Notes under the pieces: generated by a model
The model's database searches: none
What the model was told of the DNA's origin: nothing
What the model saw: the letters and a program-made list of their open reading frames with translations, nothing else
Shown here: one piece after another, positions 1-11,018 of the stretch
Position numbering within the stretch: position 1 is the first letter of the stretch
Layout of the letters: each line of letters starts with the position of its first letter
Made by a program: the position numbers and the translations under genes
Origin: Posidonia oceanica
Taxonomy: Eukaryota; Streptophyta; Magnoliopsida; Alismatales; Posidoniaceae
Direction: 5' to 3'
Assembly (NCBI GenBank): GCA_037176725.1
Contig: JAZBRS010000026.1
Location: forward strand, 97,819,501-97,883,500
DNA: 64,000 bases

Positions 1-2610
1 GAATCGGCCGATGCTCGGCGTCTGGTTGCTGCGGTGGATGCTGGCGACTCGCGGTAGTTCGGACGTCTTCAGGATGGAGCTCCGGAGCTTCCCAGATGAT
101 CGGGCGAGGCTGCAGCTGCTCGGGCGGAGAAATGGTTTCTCTGAGTTGACAGTGGGCTGCCGGAGGTGGGGGGCCTTGTCCGCTGCTCGTCCGGCGAAGC
201 GGAGGCCTCTGGGGGATTGCTGGAAGGTTGGCGAAGCTGTTTGAATGGTCGGAGGGGCTTTCTGGTGAACGAGGAGAGGTTTTGGGGGTTGGGTCCGTCT
301 CTGGACAGAGATTGGGTCAGGTGTTTGTTGTGGAAGGCTTCGTCTGTGGTGGGGGAGAAGGCTGAAGGCTAAGCGGCTTAGGGAGGTGGAGTCGTGGCGA
401 GTGTCTGGGGAAGGTTTGGGGAGAGGAGGCAGCCTGTGGTGCCGGGAATTTCTGGGAAGGTAGGGTTGGGTTTCTGTTGGAGTCTCAGCGGGTTTGGGGG
501 TGAAATGCGGGTCGTTCCGCCGTGGGAGGAAGGGGTGAAGTTGCAGGAGTTTTCGGGTGAGATTGGGGAGTCGATTCGGAGAGGTTTAGAGGGCGCTTCT
601 GGCTCTTGTCTGCTGCGGAAGCAAGAGGTCGAAGATCTGAGTTTTCTGGGTGGTTTTCAGGGGGGAATTGGGCTCTCTCGCGCTGGGGGTTCGCTCTGGA
701 ATCGTGGTCCTCTCTCCCGATGAACTCCTCTATCCCTCTCCTCTTTTTCCCTCCTGTTTTTTCACCTTGATTTCCCCCCTTCCTCCCCTTGATCTGACGA
801 CTCTTTTCCTCGCTTTTGCAGGCCTGCCGCATTGAATGCTCCGGCGTGGCGATGGCAGGAGGCACAGACGGAGTTCGGCGCATGCCTGGAGATGGCAGGA
901 GGGCAGCATGGCAGGCGGGCAGAGCGGCAGGAGCGCAGGCGGCGTGCTACTGTAGCACTGCAACGCGCGGGAGAAGGTGGGGAAGACGGACTGTAGCAGC
1001 GGGCCGTGGGCCGAAATTTTGAAAAAAGGAGGAAAATGGTGGACGGGCTGATAAGCCCAGTAAGGAAGAAAAGGAAAATAAAAAAGAAGAAAGAAAGAAA
1101 GATGGAAAGAAAAAATAGGAGAAAATAAGATAAAAATAAATAAAAATATGGGATGACTTGGGTTGTAGATTAGACGTTTATCTGGATTTTTAATGACCGT
1201 TTTTAGGTTAATTAGCGTGTTTTAGGCTTGATTAGTGTTTTAGGGTTTTATTTTGTTTTCAATCCATTTCCCACTTGATTAAGTGTTGGTTAAACTCTTT
1301 TAAATAGTTTTTAAAATTGTGTTTTCTTGTTAAGTATTTTAGGATGTTAATTAGGATTTTTAGGATTTATTTTCATATTATTTTGAGTGAGTTTTGGGCT
1401 TTTAGTTCTAGTCTTTTATGTTTTCCCTCTTTAAGCCTTTTGACCTATGTTTTTGATTTTTATTTGTTAATTCTTCTTGATGTTTTTTAGTTGGATTTTT
1501 CCTGATTTGATTAAGTATTTTAAGTCTTTTAACTGTGTTTTCTTTTCCTTTTTAGTTAGGTGCTTATGTTGTTTTCTTTCTTATGTTTATTAGGTTAAGT
1601 CTTTTACCTCCTTTAATTACTTGTTTCATTGTTTGATTTTTGATTCTTCTTTTTAGGGTTCGTTTTTTAATTCTTTTAGTGGGGCTTTCATCTTTGATAG
1701 GTTCTGATTTCATTTCAATTTTTAGTTGATTTTACAGTATTTTGTTTTAGTTTGTTTTGCATTTTTTAGTTTGCATGCTTGATTTTCCTTTTTAGCTTGA
1801 TTTAATTAAGTTTGGGCTTTTAATTATTTATTTAATGTTTTTAGTTGCTTTTTCTTAGGATTCTGATTTGTTTCTCTTATGTCTTGGGGTTTTACGGATT
1901 TTTAAGGATTCTTGTGGTTCTTTGCAAAGGAAAGAAGAAGAAAAGAAAAAAAGGAAAAAAAAAGGAAAAAAAGGGGATAAAAGGGGAAAGAGATAGGTTT
2001 GAGGGAAAAGATTTTTTAAAATTTGAAGAAAATGGTAAAAATAAAATAAAAATAGGAATAAGGTGGAGAAGGGGTAGGAGTACAAAGGGGGCCCGCTGCC
2101 AAGCCAGAAAAAGGGCGAGAAGGGGAGGAGAAGAGAGACGATAATCAGGAGAGAGAGAGGAGAGAGAAAACGATAATCCCGGAGAGAGAAAACGATAATC
2201 CAGGCAAAAAGGGGTCTTAGGAGTCTCGGAAAGGGGTGAAATTTGGCGGGTGCGGGGTCTAGGGTTTCTAGTTCTGGTCCTGGAGTTTTGGTTTGGTTTT
2301 GAGGAAGTTTTGGAGGGATTTTGAGGTGTAGAAAAAGGGTATTTTTGTCTAAGTTTCCTAGGGTTTTTGGGAAGGGTCTGGTTTGAGATTTTGCAGACTT
2401 TTTGGTGGGTTTGCTAAGTCATCAGGGGTGAGTGTTCCTATGGATTTTGGTTGGTTTTCGGGTTCGGGAAAGGGGGGTAATCCTAGGTTGAGTTCGGGCT
2501 TGTTTTGAGGGGAAAGAAGGAGAGGAAGGCGTGGGTTTGGGTCTAGATTCGGGTCCAGCAGCCACCGGAAGGCTCCAAACGATCCAGCCTGTCAAAATGG
2601 GGTGTCTACA
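1..2610 (-). repeat. Partial LTR of element D (C-like Tat/Ogre family)
   Basis: This LTR lies on the minus strand, so its biological 5' end is at 2610, where the plus strand reads tgtctaca (sense TGTAGACACCCC). From about 1020 to 2610 it is collinear with the LTR of element C (about 24700-26454): the T-rich stretch with repeated 'ttttagg' words, the A/G-rich tract near 1925-2060, the 'gggggcccgc' block at 2087 and the 'gataatc..gagagagag' block. It is much more diverged from C than the two C LTRs are from each other, so it is a separate subfamily. The first 1 kb is GC-rich and only loosely comparable. The LTR continues left of the window. No PPT lies beside 2610, so this should be the outer edge of a 5' LTR or of a solo LTR. 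The short frames inside it are not credible genes. Confidence 0.8.
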
Positions 2611-2975
2611 GTATCGGGGGTGCCTAACACCTTCCCCGTGTGTAACATGAGTCCTTACCCTTTCTCTGGACCGCATTTACCTTATGTCATACACATTCGG
2701 GTCGGATTAGCATATTTTCAAACTGCATGAGTTTTCTGCATGTTTTCACATATGATTTTCCTAGTCTTTTGGTTTTAATAGATTAGGTGGTGACTCCATG
2801 TCTTTTTCTTTTGTTTTCCTTTACGTTCGCCCCTGCTTTTTCGGTGTTTTTGAGTCAATTTCCCCTCGGATCCACCATTCAGCTGCGGCCTGTCTCCCTA
2901 GCCGGTGCTCGCCAGCTTTGGCAGCATGCGACCGCATCGCCGAGAACGGTCGTAGCAATAGTGTTTTGCCGGAAC
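2611..2975 (+). repeat. 3' part of an A-like LTR (element E), cut by D
   Basis: Collinear with the last 345 bp of the element A LTR (5861-6206): the hairpin block TCGGGGGTGCCTAACACC, then 'gtccttaccctttctctggaccgcat', 'cctagtctttt..ttttaatagattaggtgg', and 'cctcggatccaccattcagc'. The start at 2611 abuts the terminal TG..CA edge of LTR D, so D appears to have inserted into this LTR. The similarity fades near 2950-2975, and the expected PBS (TGGCGACTC) is not found. The right end is therefore approximate. Confidence 0.65.
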
Positions 2976-3287
2976 CGAAATTCAGTATCTTGGACCTAGA
3001 ATTGAATTGGCTTTTAACTGGATTTTATGTGTTTTGGGATCTGGGATCCCATCTTCCTATCTACGAGCCGACCTGCAAAATAGAGGAAAAAATGAAAGAA
3101 AGAAACAGAGCAGAGAAGAGGAAGAAGGGGAAGGGGGAAAAGTTGGTGCCGTCGCTGCCGTTCGTCGTGCTTCCCTCCGTCGCCTCTTCTTGTGGAAGAG
3201 GAGTGAGGAAGAAGTAGAGGGAGAGAAGTAGAGAGAGGGAAAGAGGTCTGAGGACTGTGAAGGAGGGAGACTATAGTCGACGCCCGC
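2976..3287. other. Unassigned stretch before element A
   Basis: About 310 bp between the E LTR fragment and the start of LTR A. It holds a purine-rich segment (about 3080-3270, gaagaggaagaagggg-like) and no credible reading frame. It could be the diverged internal start of element E or the host target of element A. I see no feature I can name. Confidence 0.4.
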
Positions 3288-6206
3288 TGTAGACACCCCA
3301 TTTTAACAGACTTTTAGTTGTAGGATCTCTGGAGGCTTGTTCAGACTGTGGCATGGTGAAACTAGATTCCAAACCTTAAACCCATGCATTAAACCTAAAA
3401 TCCTAATCCAACCAAACCCTATTTCTCACCTAAACCTATCCCAAAATTCTTGACCTAGACCTTATATCACCTGAACCTCCTTTATACTTAAACCTCACTC
3501 AAATACCATCTAAAACAACCCAAAACATTCAATTACCCCAAACCTAACACCACAAGCCCTTACAAAGCCCAAAACCCATTGGTGGTTCAAGGACAAGGAA
3601 GTGGGCCTAGATTTCACTATACAGGCCCAGTCCACAAGGTTGCATGCTATGTCGCCACTCTCAGCGGTGACTAGACTTGTCGCCACTCTAAGCGGCGACT
3701 GGGTTTGTCGCTAGCGAGAGCGGCGACTTTTTGCAACTCAGGCCACCACTTGAATTTTTCCCATGTGGCCACCGTCGGTCGACACCTTCGCCGCTTAGCC
3801 TGCCACCACATCCACTCCCCACTTACTTTCCACTACCTCCACCCACTAGATGCCAACCCCCACTTACTCCGTGGCACCATGTCCCCTCCTCGCCAGCGTT
3901 CTTTCTGCTCTCTCCACTGTCGCTGACCGGCTGCCTGCACCGACCGCCTGCACCGCCTGCTAGTCATGACCTTTGCTGTCCTCTCCTGCCCCGCACTTAC
4001 TTCCCTCACTTACTAGCCTGCAAATCCAGCACGGAGCCTGCTCTCTCCCACCTCACTACCACAGCCTTCCACTTGTGCCACCCTTGCCAGAACAAAATCG
4101 GCGACCCAATAGTGTACCCATTCACTACACACACAATCCAGAGCCTCCGAGTGAGAATTCGAGCATCCCAGAGTGATTTCCATTCTCCCTTGTGCGATTG
4201 AGAGCCTTCCCGAGCGATCCCGAGCTTCCCATAGCCTTGCCGTGCCACACAAACCCAACTCCGTTCACCTTCTCCACCTCCGTTCGTCACTCCGGCGAGC
4301 CATAGAGGTGAAACCTCTCATCCATTGCATGCTTGAGGATCCGGGAACATTCCCGGACCTCCTCCTTGTGTGCTTAGATAGCCCAGCTGCTCCCTTGTGC
4401 TCCCAGCCATCCCAACGGTCAACGACGTGCGGCAATACCGGCCGATGGTTGGTGGAGGTGCGAAAGACGCTCCTGCCACTTCCCACCACCTGCATCCACT
4501 TCCTTCACCTCCTCGTCGTCCCCACGATGCTTCCTAGCCACTGCATTGGGTCACTGGCTGCTCACGTGGCCTGAACTTGACAAGCTCCGACGACGCAAAG
4601 TGGAGGAGGTGGGTGGGGCGGCTCGGACAACCATTTCCCACACCGAAGGTGTGCCTATGATTGTGGGACTACCATGAAGCTTCCCTGATCAACCCCAGCC
4701 TTTTAGGTCTCACCTGCGACACGCATTCCAGCGTTGAAGTCTGGCCAATGGACTGACAGGTTTGTCACCAGCGGGAGTGGCGACTAGTCTGTAAATTCGG
4801 ACTGCCATTGGCCGAACTTTGGGCCGATGCTTCGGGCGATCCAGACATCTGTTTTCCTTGATTACTGTATGCCTGTGATCGTGGATGAATGCTCTTTATT
4901 GTCATGTATTTAGATGTTTACTTCGCATTGCCATTGGTGCAAGATTTGGCACTGAAGTCTGCTGTTTGGATTGCCTAGACTATAGGGGTGTCGCCTATTC
5001 CATCAATGACTAACCTGCAATTTTGGCAGTCCTCCGACTGGACTTTGAGCCGATGTATCTCGTGACCTAGGCTTCCATTTTACAAAGTGATTGTATGGTT
5101 TTAATCTCGGATATGCCATCTTTAATTCGATGTGTTTTGTTTTCTGTTTCACATCGTTTATATAGCCTTTTTATGGCAATGAATGTCGCTATCTAGGAGC
5201 TGTGTGTACACTTGTGTCGCCTGAGATACTGGCGACTTCCTCCGGCGCCCTTCACAGTGGCGACCTGTGTTGTCGTTGCACCGAGAGGTGGCATGTGCCT
5301 CGCCGATCTCACCGACGACATGCACTGCCGCCGATCAGGGTGGCGACCTAGTCCAGGCAGTGGACAGAGCCACTCATTTACCACTCTTCGCTTTGTTCGC
5401 CCGACTCATTTTAATCCTAGTCTTAACCATGGATATGCTATCTTTAATGCCATGTTTCTAGTTTTGTGTTTCGTATGGTTTTTTTAGCCTTTTTATGGCA
5501 ATGATCGCCACTGTTTGGAAGCAGGGTGTGTGCCTCTGCCGCTTGTTCTACCGACGATAGACACTGCCGCCGTTCTAGCCGGCCACCCATGCAGTAGTCT
5601 AGGCAGTGGACAGAGCCACCCTTTTGCTGCCTTGTTTTGTTTACTTGACTTGTTTAATTTTAGTTTCGCTTTCCTCACTTGTTTATCGCCTCTCTACGAT
5701 GTTTTAACTTTGGTTAATCGTTTTTAAATAAGGTTTGCTAAGCTCTGCATGGTTTATAATTGCATATTGCATACTGCCTTAGGGTAACATAAACCGGCAT
5801 TTATTTGCCAACATTTGCCACACAATAGCAGATCAGTTTAGATAGACCGATTCCTCAGGTGTGTCGGGGGTGCCTAACACCTTCCCCGTGCGTAACAGGG
5901 GTCCTTACCCTTTCTCTGGACCGCATTGACTTTGTGTCTTACACTTGGATCGGATTTTGCATACTTTGAAATGCATAAGTTTTCTTTGCATGTTGCCCAC
6001 GGTTTTCCTAGTCTTTCCATTTTAATAGATTAGGTGGCAACTCCTTGTCTTTTCTTTTATTTTCCTTTTGCGTTCGTCTCTACTTTTCCAGTGTTTTTCG
6101 AGTCGAATGTCCCTCCTCGGATCCATCGCTATCAGTGGCCTCTCATTGGTCGATGTGCGCGAGCTCTGGTAGCGTGCATGGATGCGTTGATTTGCAGGTT
6201 ACTACA
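3288..6206 (+). repeat. 5' LTR of element A (2,919 bp)
   Basis: Starts TGTAGACACCCC at 3288 and ends CTACA at 6206, one base before the PBS. Its first 1.78 kb is repeated at 18818-20584. Inside it are hairpins of the form GTCGCC..GGCGAC (3651-3671, 3679-3699, 3707-3727, 4764-4784), the conserved hairpin block at 5864-5888 (318 bp before the LTR end) and a TATA-like 'tttataat' near 5752. Short frames at 3705-3926, 3731-4201 and elsewhere recur in the other LTR only because the LTRs are copies; they match nothing I recognise. Confidence 0.92.
5864..5888 (+). promoter_or_regulatory. Conserved LTR hairpin block (element A)
   Basis: The word TCGGGGGTGCCTAACACC, followed by TTCCCCG, can fold as GGTG-CCTAA-CACC with flanking G and C runs. 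The same block occurs in LTR E (2614-2638), in both LTRs of B (48795-48819 and 60462-60486, minus strand) and in both LTRs of C (20971-20995 and 43098-43122, minus strand). In all of them it lies about 270-320 bp from the LTR 3' end. A role near the R/U5 part of the LTR is inferred from position only. Confidence 0.6.
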
Positions 6207-6207
6207 G

Positions 6208-6225
6208 TGGCGACTCCACTGGGGA
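6208..6225 (+). promoter_or_regulatory. Primer-binding site of element A
   Basis: TGGCGACTCCACTGGGGA begins two bases after the LTR end. It is an 18-base sequence complementary to a tRNA 3' end (starting with the complement of CCA). Ogre-type elements are known to use a tRNA-Arg-type PBS of this form; the exact tRNA is not provable from this window. Confidence 0.88.
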
Positions 6226-7442
6226 TACTAGACTCTGGCTTTCATTTCCACTTTTCCACTTTTGTGTGGCTTGTTTCTCTGTTTAGCTTAGGATTTATTT
6301 ACCTTGTTTGCTCATTTATCGCATTAATTTATATTCTTTACTTGTCTCGGCATTTATTTTTCTCGCTTATTTAATTATCGCTTTAATTCAAGCATTTTCC
6401 TCATTTTAGCATTTAATTGCCATGCTTGCATGATTATTACATTAATCCATGCCTTTTGCTTGATGTTTGGCTTATTTTACACAAGTATGCCATGCCACTT
6501 CACTTATACACATGCCATGCTTGTACATGCCTTTTGATGTGTTGATTGTCTTTTATTTTCACCGATCATATGACACAACACTAGCACATACCATGAGCAT
6601 GCTTTTTGTAATGATGTGTGATGTTTGCTTACCATAATTGGGTGATTTTTTTCCCTCTTTTGCACTAAGCCTAAGGACAATTAGAGATTGATTGTTCCCC
6701 CCATGGTTAACTAAAACTGGCAAGTAAAATCAATTCTGGGAGCAACTAGAGACACCAACACACATTCACCCCCCTTGAGTTAATAAAACATGCAAGTAAA
6801 AAAATTTAATCATTTTTGCATGAATGATCATATAGGGCATGCATCTTCTCATCTCTGAGTCCACCTACCAGTCTGAGAAGGATAGTCCCGGCCTCTTGTT
6901 CCATTGCTTTGGCGTGGCACGAGTTGGTTGGTCTGTCCCCCCTTGTCAGGGATCGTGTCGATGTTAGTAAAGGGTACAACCCATGCTTTAGTAGGGTTGA
7001 GGCCACCAACGCACCACCCTATTACAGCCTGAGCTTTGGCCAGGATTTAGACAGGGACCTACTTTTTCTAACCTGAGTCGGTGACCCATACACCTATGAG
7101 TGTCTGAAGTAGACAACCTACTAGGACACACTAGATTGGTGAGAGAGAGCATACTAGAGAGCATACATTTGCATGAATGCCATTCATACCACAATTAAAT
7201 ACATTTACATTTTACTTTCAGGTTTTAACGCCTGTTTTCGTTTGTGTTGTGTCTCGTCGTACAGGTTAGTGAGCGAGTTTCCTAGCAGGAGCTTGAGTTC
7301 TTTCTCTTACTGACACCCCTGTTGTGACACCTGTTCCCGAACATCCTCTCCCGAGCTGTCTGCCTTTGCGACAATAGGTTCTCCTAGGACCCGTCCTCTC
7401 ACTTTCCATCGTAGCCCCGTTCTTACTCGCTCACGGACAGTC
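6226..7442 (+). other. 5' leader of element A, with conserved block 6830-7160
   Basis: No credible gene lies here. The stretch 6660-6800 (around 'ggttaactaaaactggcaag') and the block 6830-7160 ('gagtccaccta', 'gttggttggtctgtcccc', 'cctactaggacacact') can be aligned with the leaders of C (about 41740-42180, minus strand) and B (about 59225-59690, minus strand). Antisense frames exist in this block in all three elements, but the reading frame changes between copies, so the nucleotide sequence rather than a protein is conserved. A donor-like CAG|GTTAGTGAG lies at 7262-7273, shortly before gag. Confidence 0.7.
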
Positions 7443-9270
7443 ATGGCCCAGTGTACCGTTGAGCCCCTGATTTCTATTGCCCTGGAGGAGATTTCCACTT
7501 CGGTCCCTTCGACTCACTTTGACTCCCTCTATGCCTCTTGTGACACCAGGATTCCACCCTTTGGTGCTTGGGACACCCTTGCATTTTGTGGGGCATTGGA
7601 AAGACTTGGAATGACCTTAGTCAAACATTCCTGGAACAATACTCCTTCAACCTGGACCTGGTCCAAAAGCGCGCGGACCTAGTCGCCATCAAGTAGAATC
7701 CCAACGAGCCGTTCGGGGAGTACGTCGGCCGTTGGCGTGCCCTCACCTCACAAATTCGCTATAGACCCTCTAACGAGGAGTCTATCGAGATCGTTACCCA
7801 AGGTACGCAGCCATCTACTAGGGCTCTGCTTAGCATTCAGCCTGTCACTACCTTTGCATCACTGATTCGGGCTGACGCTCTTGTGGAGAGTTTGTTGCAG
7901 AGTGGCAACATCCCGGTGCTCTTTGCATTCGCCAAGCACGCCACCGCCAACAACAGTAGTAGCAGCAATAACAACAGCGACAGCAACAACAACAGCGGCA
8001 GCAACAATAGCCGCCCTAGGAAGAAGGATCCTCCGAAAACCGTTGTTGCATACATCAACTCCCCTGCCATGCCCATTCATCTGGCGGCTCAGACTGCCCC
8101 GAATCAGGTAGTGTACACACCTGCACCTAGGACACCCCCACTCCACCAATCACAACCACCGTCCGACCGGTCTATCTTGCCACACCGGTCCGATAAGGAC
8201 AATACCAAGGGCAGAGATGACCTCTCATAGATCGATGCCAATTCGCCCCACTGGTGGAACTGCTGAGTGTCATCCTCCCCATGGTTGCGTCGCTCCTGAG
8301 GTTCCCTGAGATTCACCCACTGTCGAACCCACTTCCGCATTGGCACAGAGCGAATTTTTTCTACAACTTCCATCGAGCTGTAAGGCACTCGACGGATAGT
8401 TGCTTCACGCTGTAGGGTGCTATTAAGGACTTGATCGAGTCGAAGACTATTGTGATCGACACACACGGGCATCCACTTCTACACCTCCATCAGCATCTAC
8501 ACCTGCATTAGGAATAGTACTCTCCCATCCTAGCATTGTCCACTAGCCTTTGCTGGAGCACTCCAACCTGGGAGGTGTGGGGACCTCGGGAATACACTCT
8601 CTCTTCCCCTCTAGGCCCTCCACGTCCGTGGTAGACCCCTCTGAGCTCATCCATGACATCTTTGAGCCCTTTCCCTTCTCCCTTTATCGTGTGGCAGTTG
8701 CTAGCTCCGTGTCGGCAATTCATATGATCCAACCGCACGCTAGGCAGGAGCGCTCTACCGCATGGCCCACCATGCAACCTCAGGCTCAAGCCCCTACCCA
8801 CCTTCTAGGTAGACCTCGGCCAGAATCCCCTGTCCACCATCTAGGTAGGCCCCGACCAGAATCCCCTGTCCACCTTCTAAGTAGACCCCAGTCAGAACCC
8901 CCTGTCCACCTACTAGCTAGGTCTCAGCCAGAACCCTCATCGCCTTCCCAGCAACATTACCCATCCCTCCATCATCCAATAAATACCCCTATAACCCCTC
9001 TTGTGCTCGCAACGCATGCTCCTGTGGTTATTAACCTAACTAGGGACACCCATCGCATGCCCTATAGCTACGCCACAGAGATGTGTGCGAAAGTCACGCA
9101 ATCGAGGAGGATCTACAAGCCTACAGCACCGGTGGCTAGGCCTAGCTATCTAGAACCTGATGTACCTCTACCATCAAGCCAACCCTCTATACCCACCACA
9201 GCAGAGCCTACTACCAAAGCCACTCCTCCTACCACCAAAAAGGGCCAACCCAAGGCCGACATCACCTCCT
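7443..9270 (+). pseudogene. Broken gag of element A
   Basis: The start ATGGCCCAG at 7443 matches the gag start of element C (41449). About 1.1 kb of gag seen in C is missing between 7443 and about 7598, and the reading frame shifts there. The remaining body includes the Gag core word KTWNDLSQTFLEQYSF (about 7600-7650), a stop where C has Gln (about 7697), an Asn/Ser-rich run (7945-8015), a zinc-knuckle remnant (FHRAV..HSTDSC, about 8365-8405) whose first Cys is Tyr, and four copies of a 12-residue repeat around HLLGRPRPESPV (8795-8945, 36-bp unit). Stops and frameshifts occur throughout, so it cannot yield a normal Gag. The downstream pol remnants follow in the same order as in C. Confidence 0.85.
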
Positions 9271-9464
9271 AGCTTAAGAAGGTCAAGGCAGACATTTCCA
9301 TTTGGGACCTTATCCATATATCCTCTGAACACCACGAGGCTTTCCTCTACGTGTTCCAGGCCACCCATGTGTCCCAAACCAATGAGCCTACAACCCTGGA
9401 AAGCATGGTAGGTATGATCGTGGAGCCCTAGGTCATCTCTTTTACGAGTGATGAGCTGCCTCCA

Positions 9465-11018
9465 GTGGGGATTAATCATAACCAACCCATATTTGTCACG
9501 GTCCAGTTTAAAAACTTCTGCATTCCCCTTTTGCTGGTTGATAATGGTTCAGGCCTTAACGTCTGTCCCTTGTGTACAGCAACAAAGCTCGGATTCAAAG
9601 CCGAGGATATCATGCCAGCTATAAAGGGAATGACATCTTTTGACAACACGCACCATGACTCTTTGGAGATTCTGATTATTCCCCTCACTATTGGCCCAAT
9701 CGTATTCGATGTGGAATTCTACATCGTTGACTTGGAGCCCAATTTCAACCTTCTGCTTGGGTGCCCTTAGCTGCACAAGCATCAAGTCATCCCCTCGACC
9801 CTCCATCGCATGATCAAATTCCGCTGGGGCGACGATGTTATCGTTGTCATGGTGGAAAACTTTGAGAAGGAGAGGATCAAGGCGATTTCTTCCATCTCCT
9901 CACAGACAGTCCAGTTTGACCCCAAGCTTTCGAATACTTTGTACCGCGTCAATTGGTCTGAGCTGGTTAACTTTATCCCTGATCTTGAGCGTGTCAGCTC
10001 CCTGGCCGTTCATAACAACCCCTTTTGGATGGTCGAAAACATCTATCACAGGTGGGGCTACGTAAAGGAAATGCCGCTCGAGCAGTACTGCCAAGGGATC
10101 GCTGAGCCGATCGTGGCAGAGGAGCGAAGAGACTCTGATGGTCTTGGGTACAACTCACAATCCAATGAAGATAGATGACTGTAGCCAAAGAATCAGAGAA
10201 TGGCTATCCCTCGGGACCTTACTAACTTTACCAGTGCAGGTACCCTTGATCTGAACAGCAGTCAAGCCACAAGACAGCAAGTGCCGTGCCAGACTTCCCC
10301 ACTACCGACAGAGGAGTGGGTTTGTATCAAAGACTACTATTTAGATGATGAGCAGTCTGAGGTACAAACAGATCAGGCACACCTAGCAGCTCCCACAAGT
10401 CCATTACTACTCCCATCAACAGCAGCAATAACCTTGCCAGCACACCCATGAGTTGCACCGCTATCTAGCCTGTTTGCATCCTTGATTGCCACAGCACCGC
10501 AGTCAGCCGTGCCTGCCAGACAGTGCAACCGGCAGTAGAGCAAGCACCTCAGGCAGCGGTACACCTAACAGCTGAGCCAGAGCCAAAGGCCATCGATGCC
10601 TACTATGTCGACTCAGCCTTAGATGAGGAAGGAGGAGTGGCTGTAGAGGCTCACATTGACTTTGTGATGGGAGACTTGGAGCTACTATACCGAGAGCAGC
10701 TTGCGTCGCTAGCAAAGGATCTCGCAGAGCATCAGGTGGTGAAGAAAGGGAAAGCCGTGGTCATGGATCCCTCCCCGTAGGAAGACCATCTCTCTATCAT
10801 GGTCTTCGAAGAAGATTCAGCAGCAACCCCCACTAGACCAGATGAGTTAATCACTCTACAGTTGGGAGGTAGGTCTAGATGGTTTGTGCAGCACATGCCC
10901 CACTCAGGCAATGCAGCAAGCGGGTAGTACACAGATCAGCCGCTAGTCCAATATACTTCCCGCAAGTAAATTAGAAAATGCAGAGGAGGAAACAGCAACA
11001 CAGACAGCAGCCCCAGCA
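9465..11018 (+). pseudogene. Broken aspartic protease and PR-RT linker of element A
   Basis: The frame at 9465-9770 carries the retropepsin-like motif LLVDNGSGLNVCPL (about 9530-9575) followed by FKAEDI, matching C around its residue 1071. It ends in a stop (GCP*) where C continues with RPWLHKH. The next frame (9810-10178) matches the following C segment (DDVIVVMVENFEKERI). Between about 10180 and 11018 lies the acidic Ser/Ala-rich linker with several stops and indels, including remnants of the YYLDDEQSE and AYYVDSALDEE words shared with C. The protease as encoded is incomplete and would not be released from a functional polyprotein. Confidence 0.83.

Noticed and set aside
3705..4201. His/Pro-rich frames in LTR A that recur at 19236-19692
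   Set aside because: Recurrence is explained by LTR duplication; the frames differ in length between copies and match no family.
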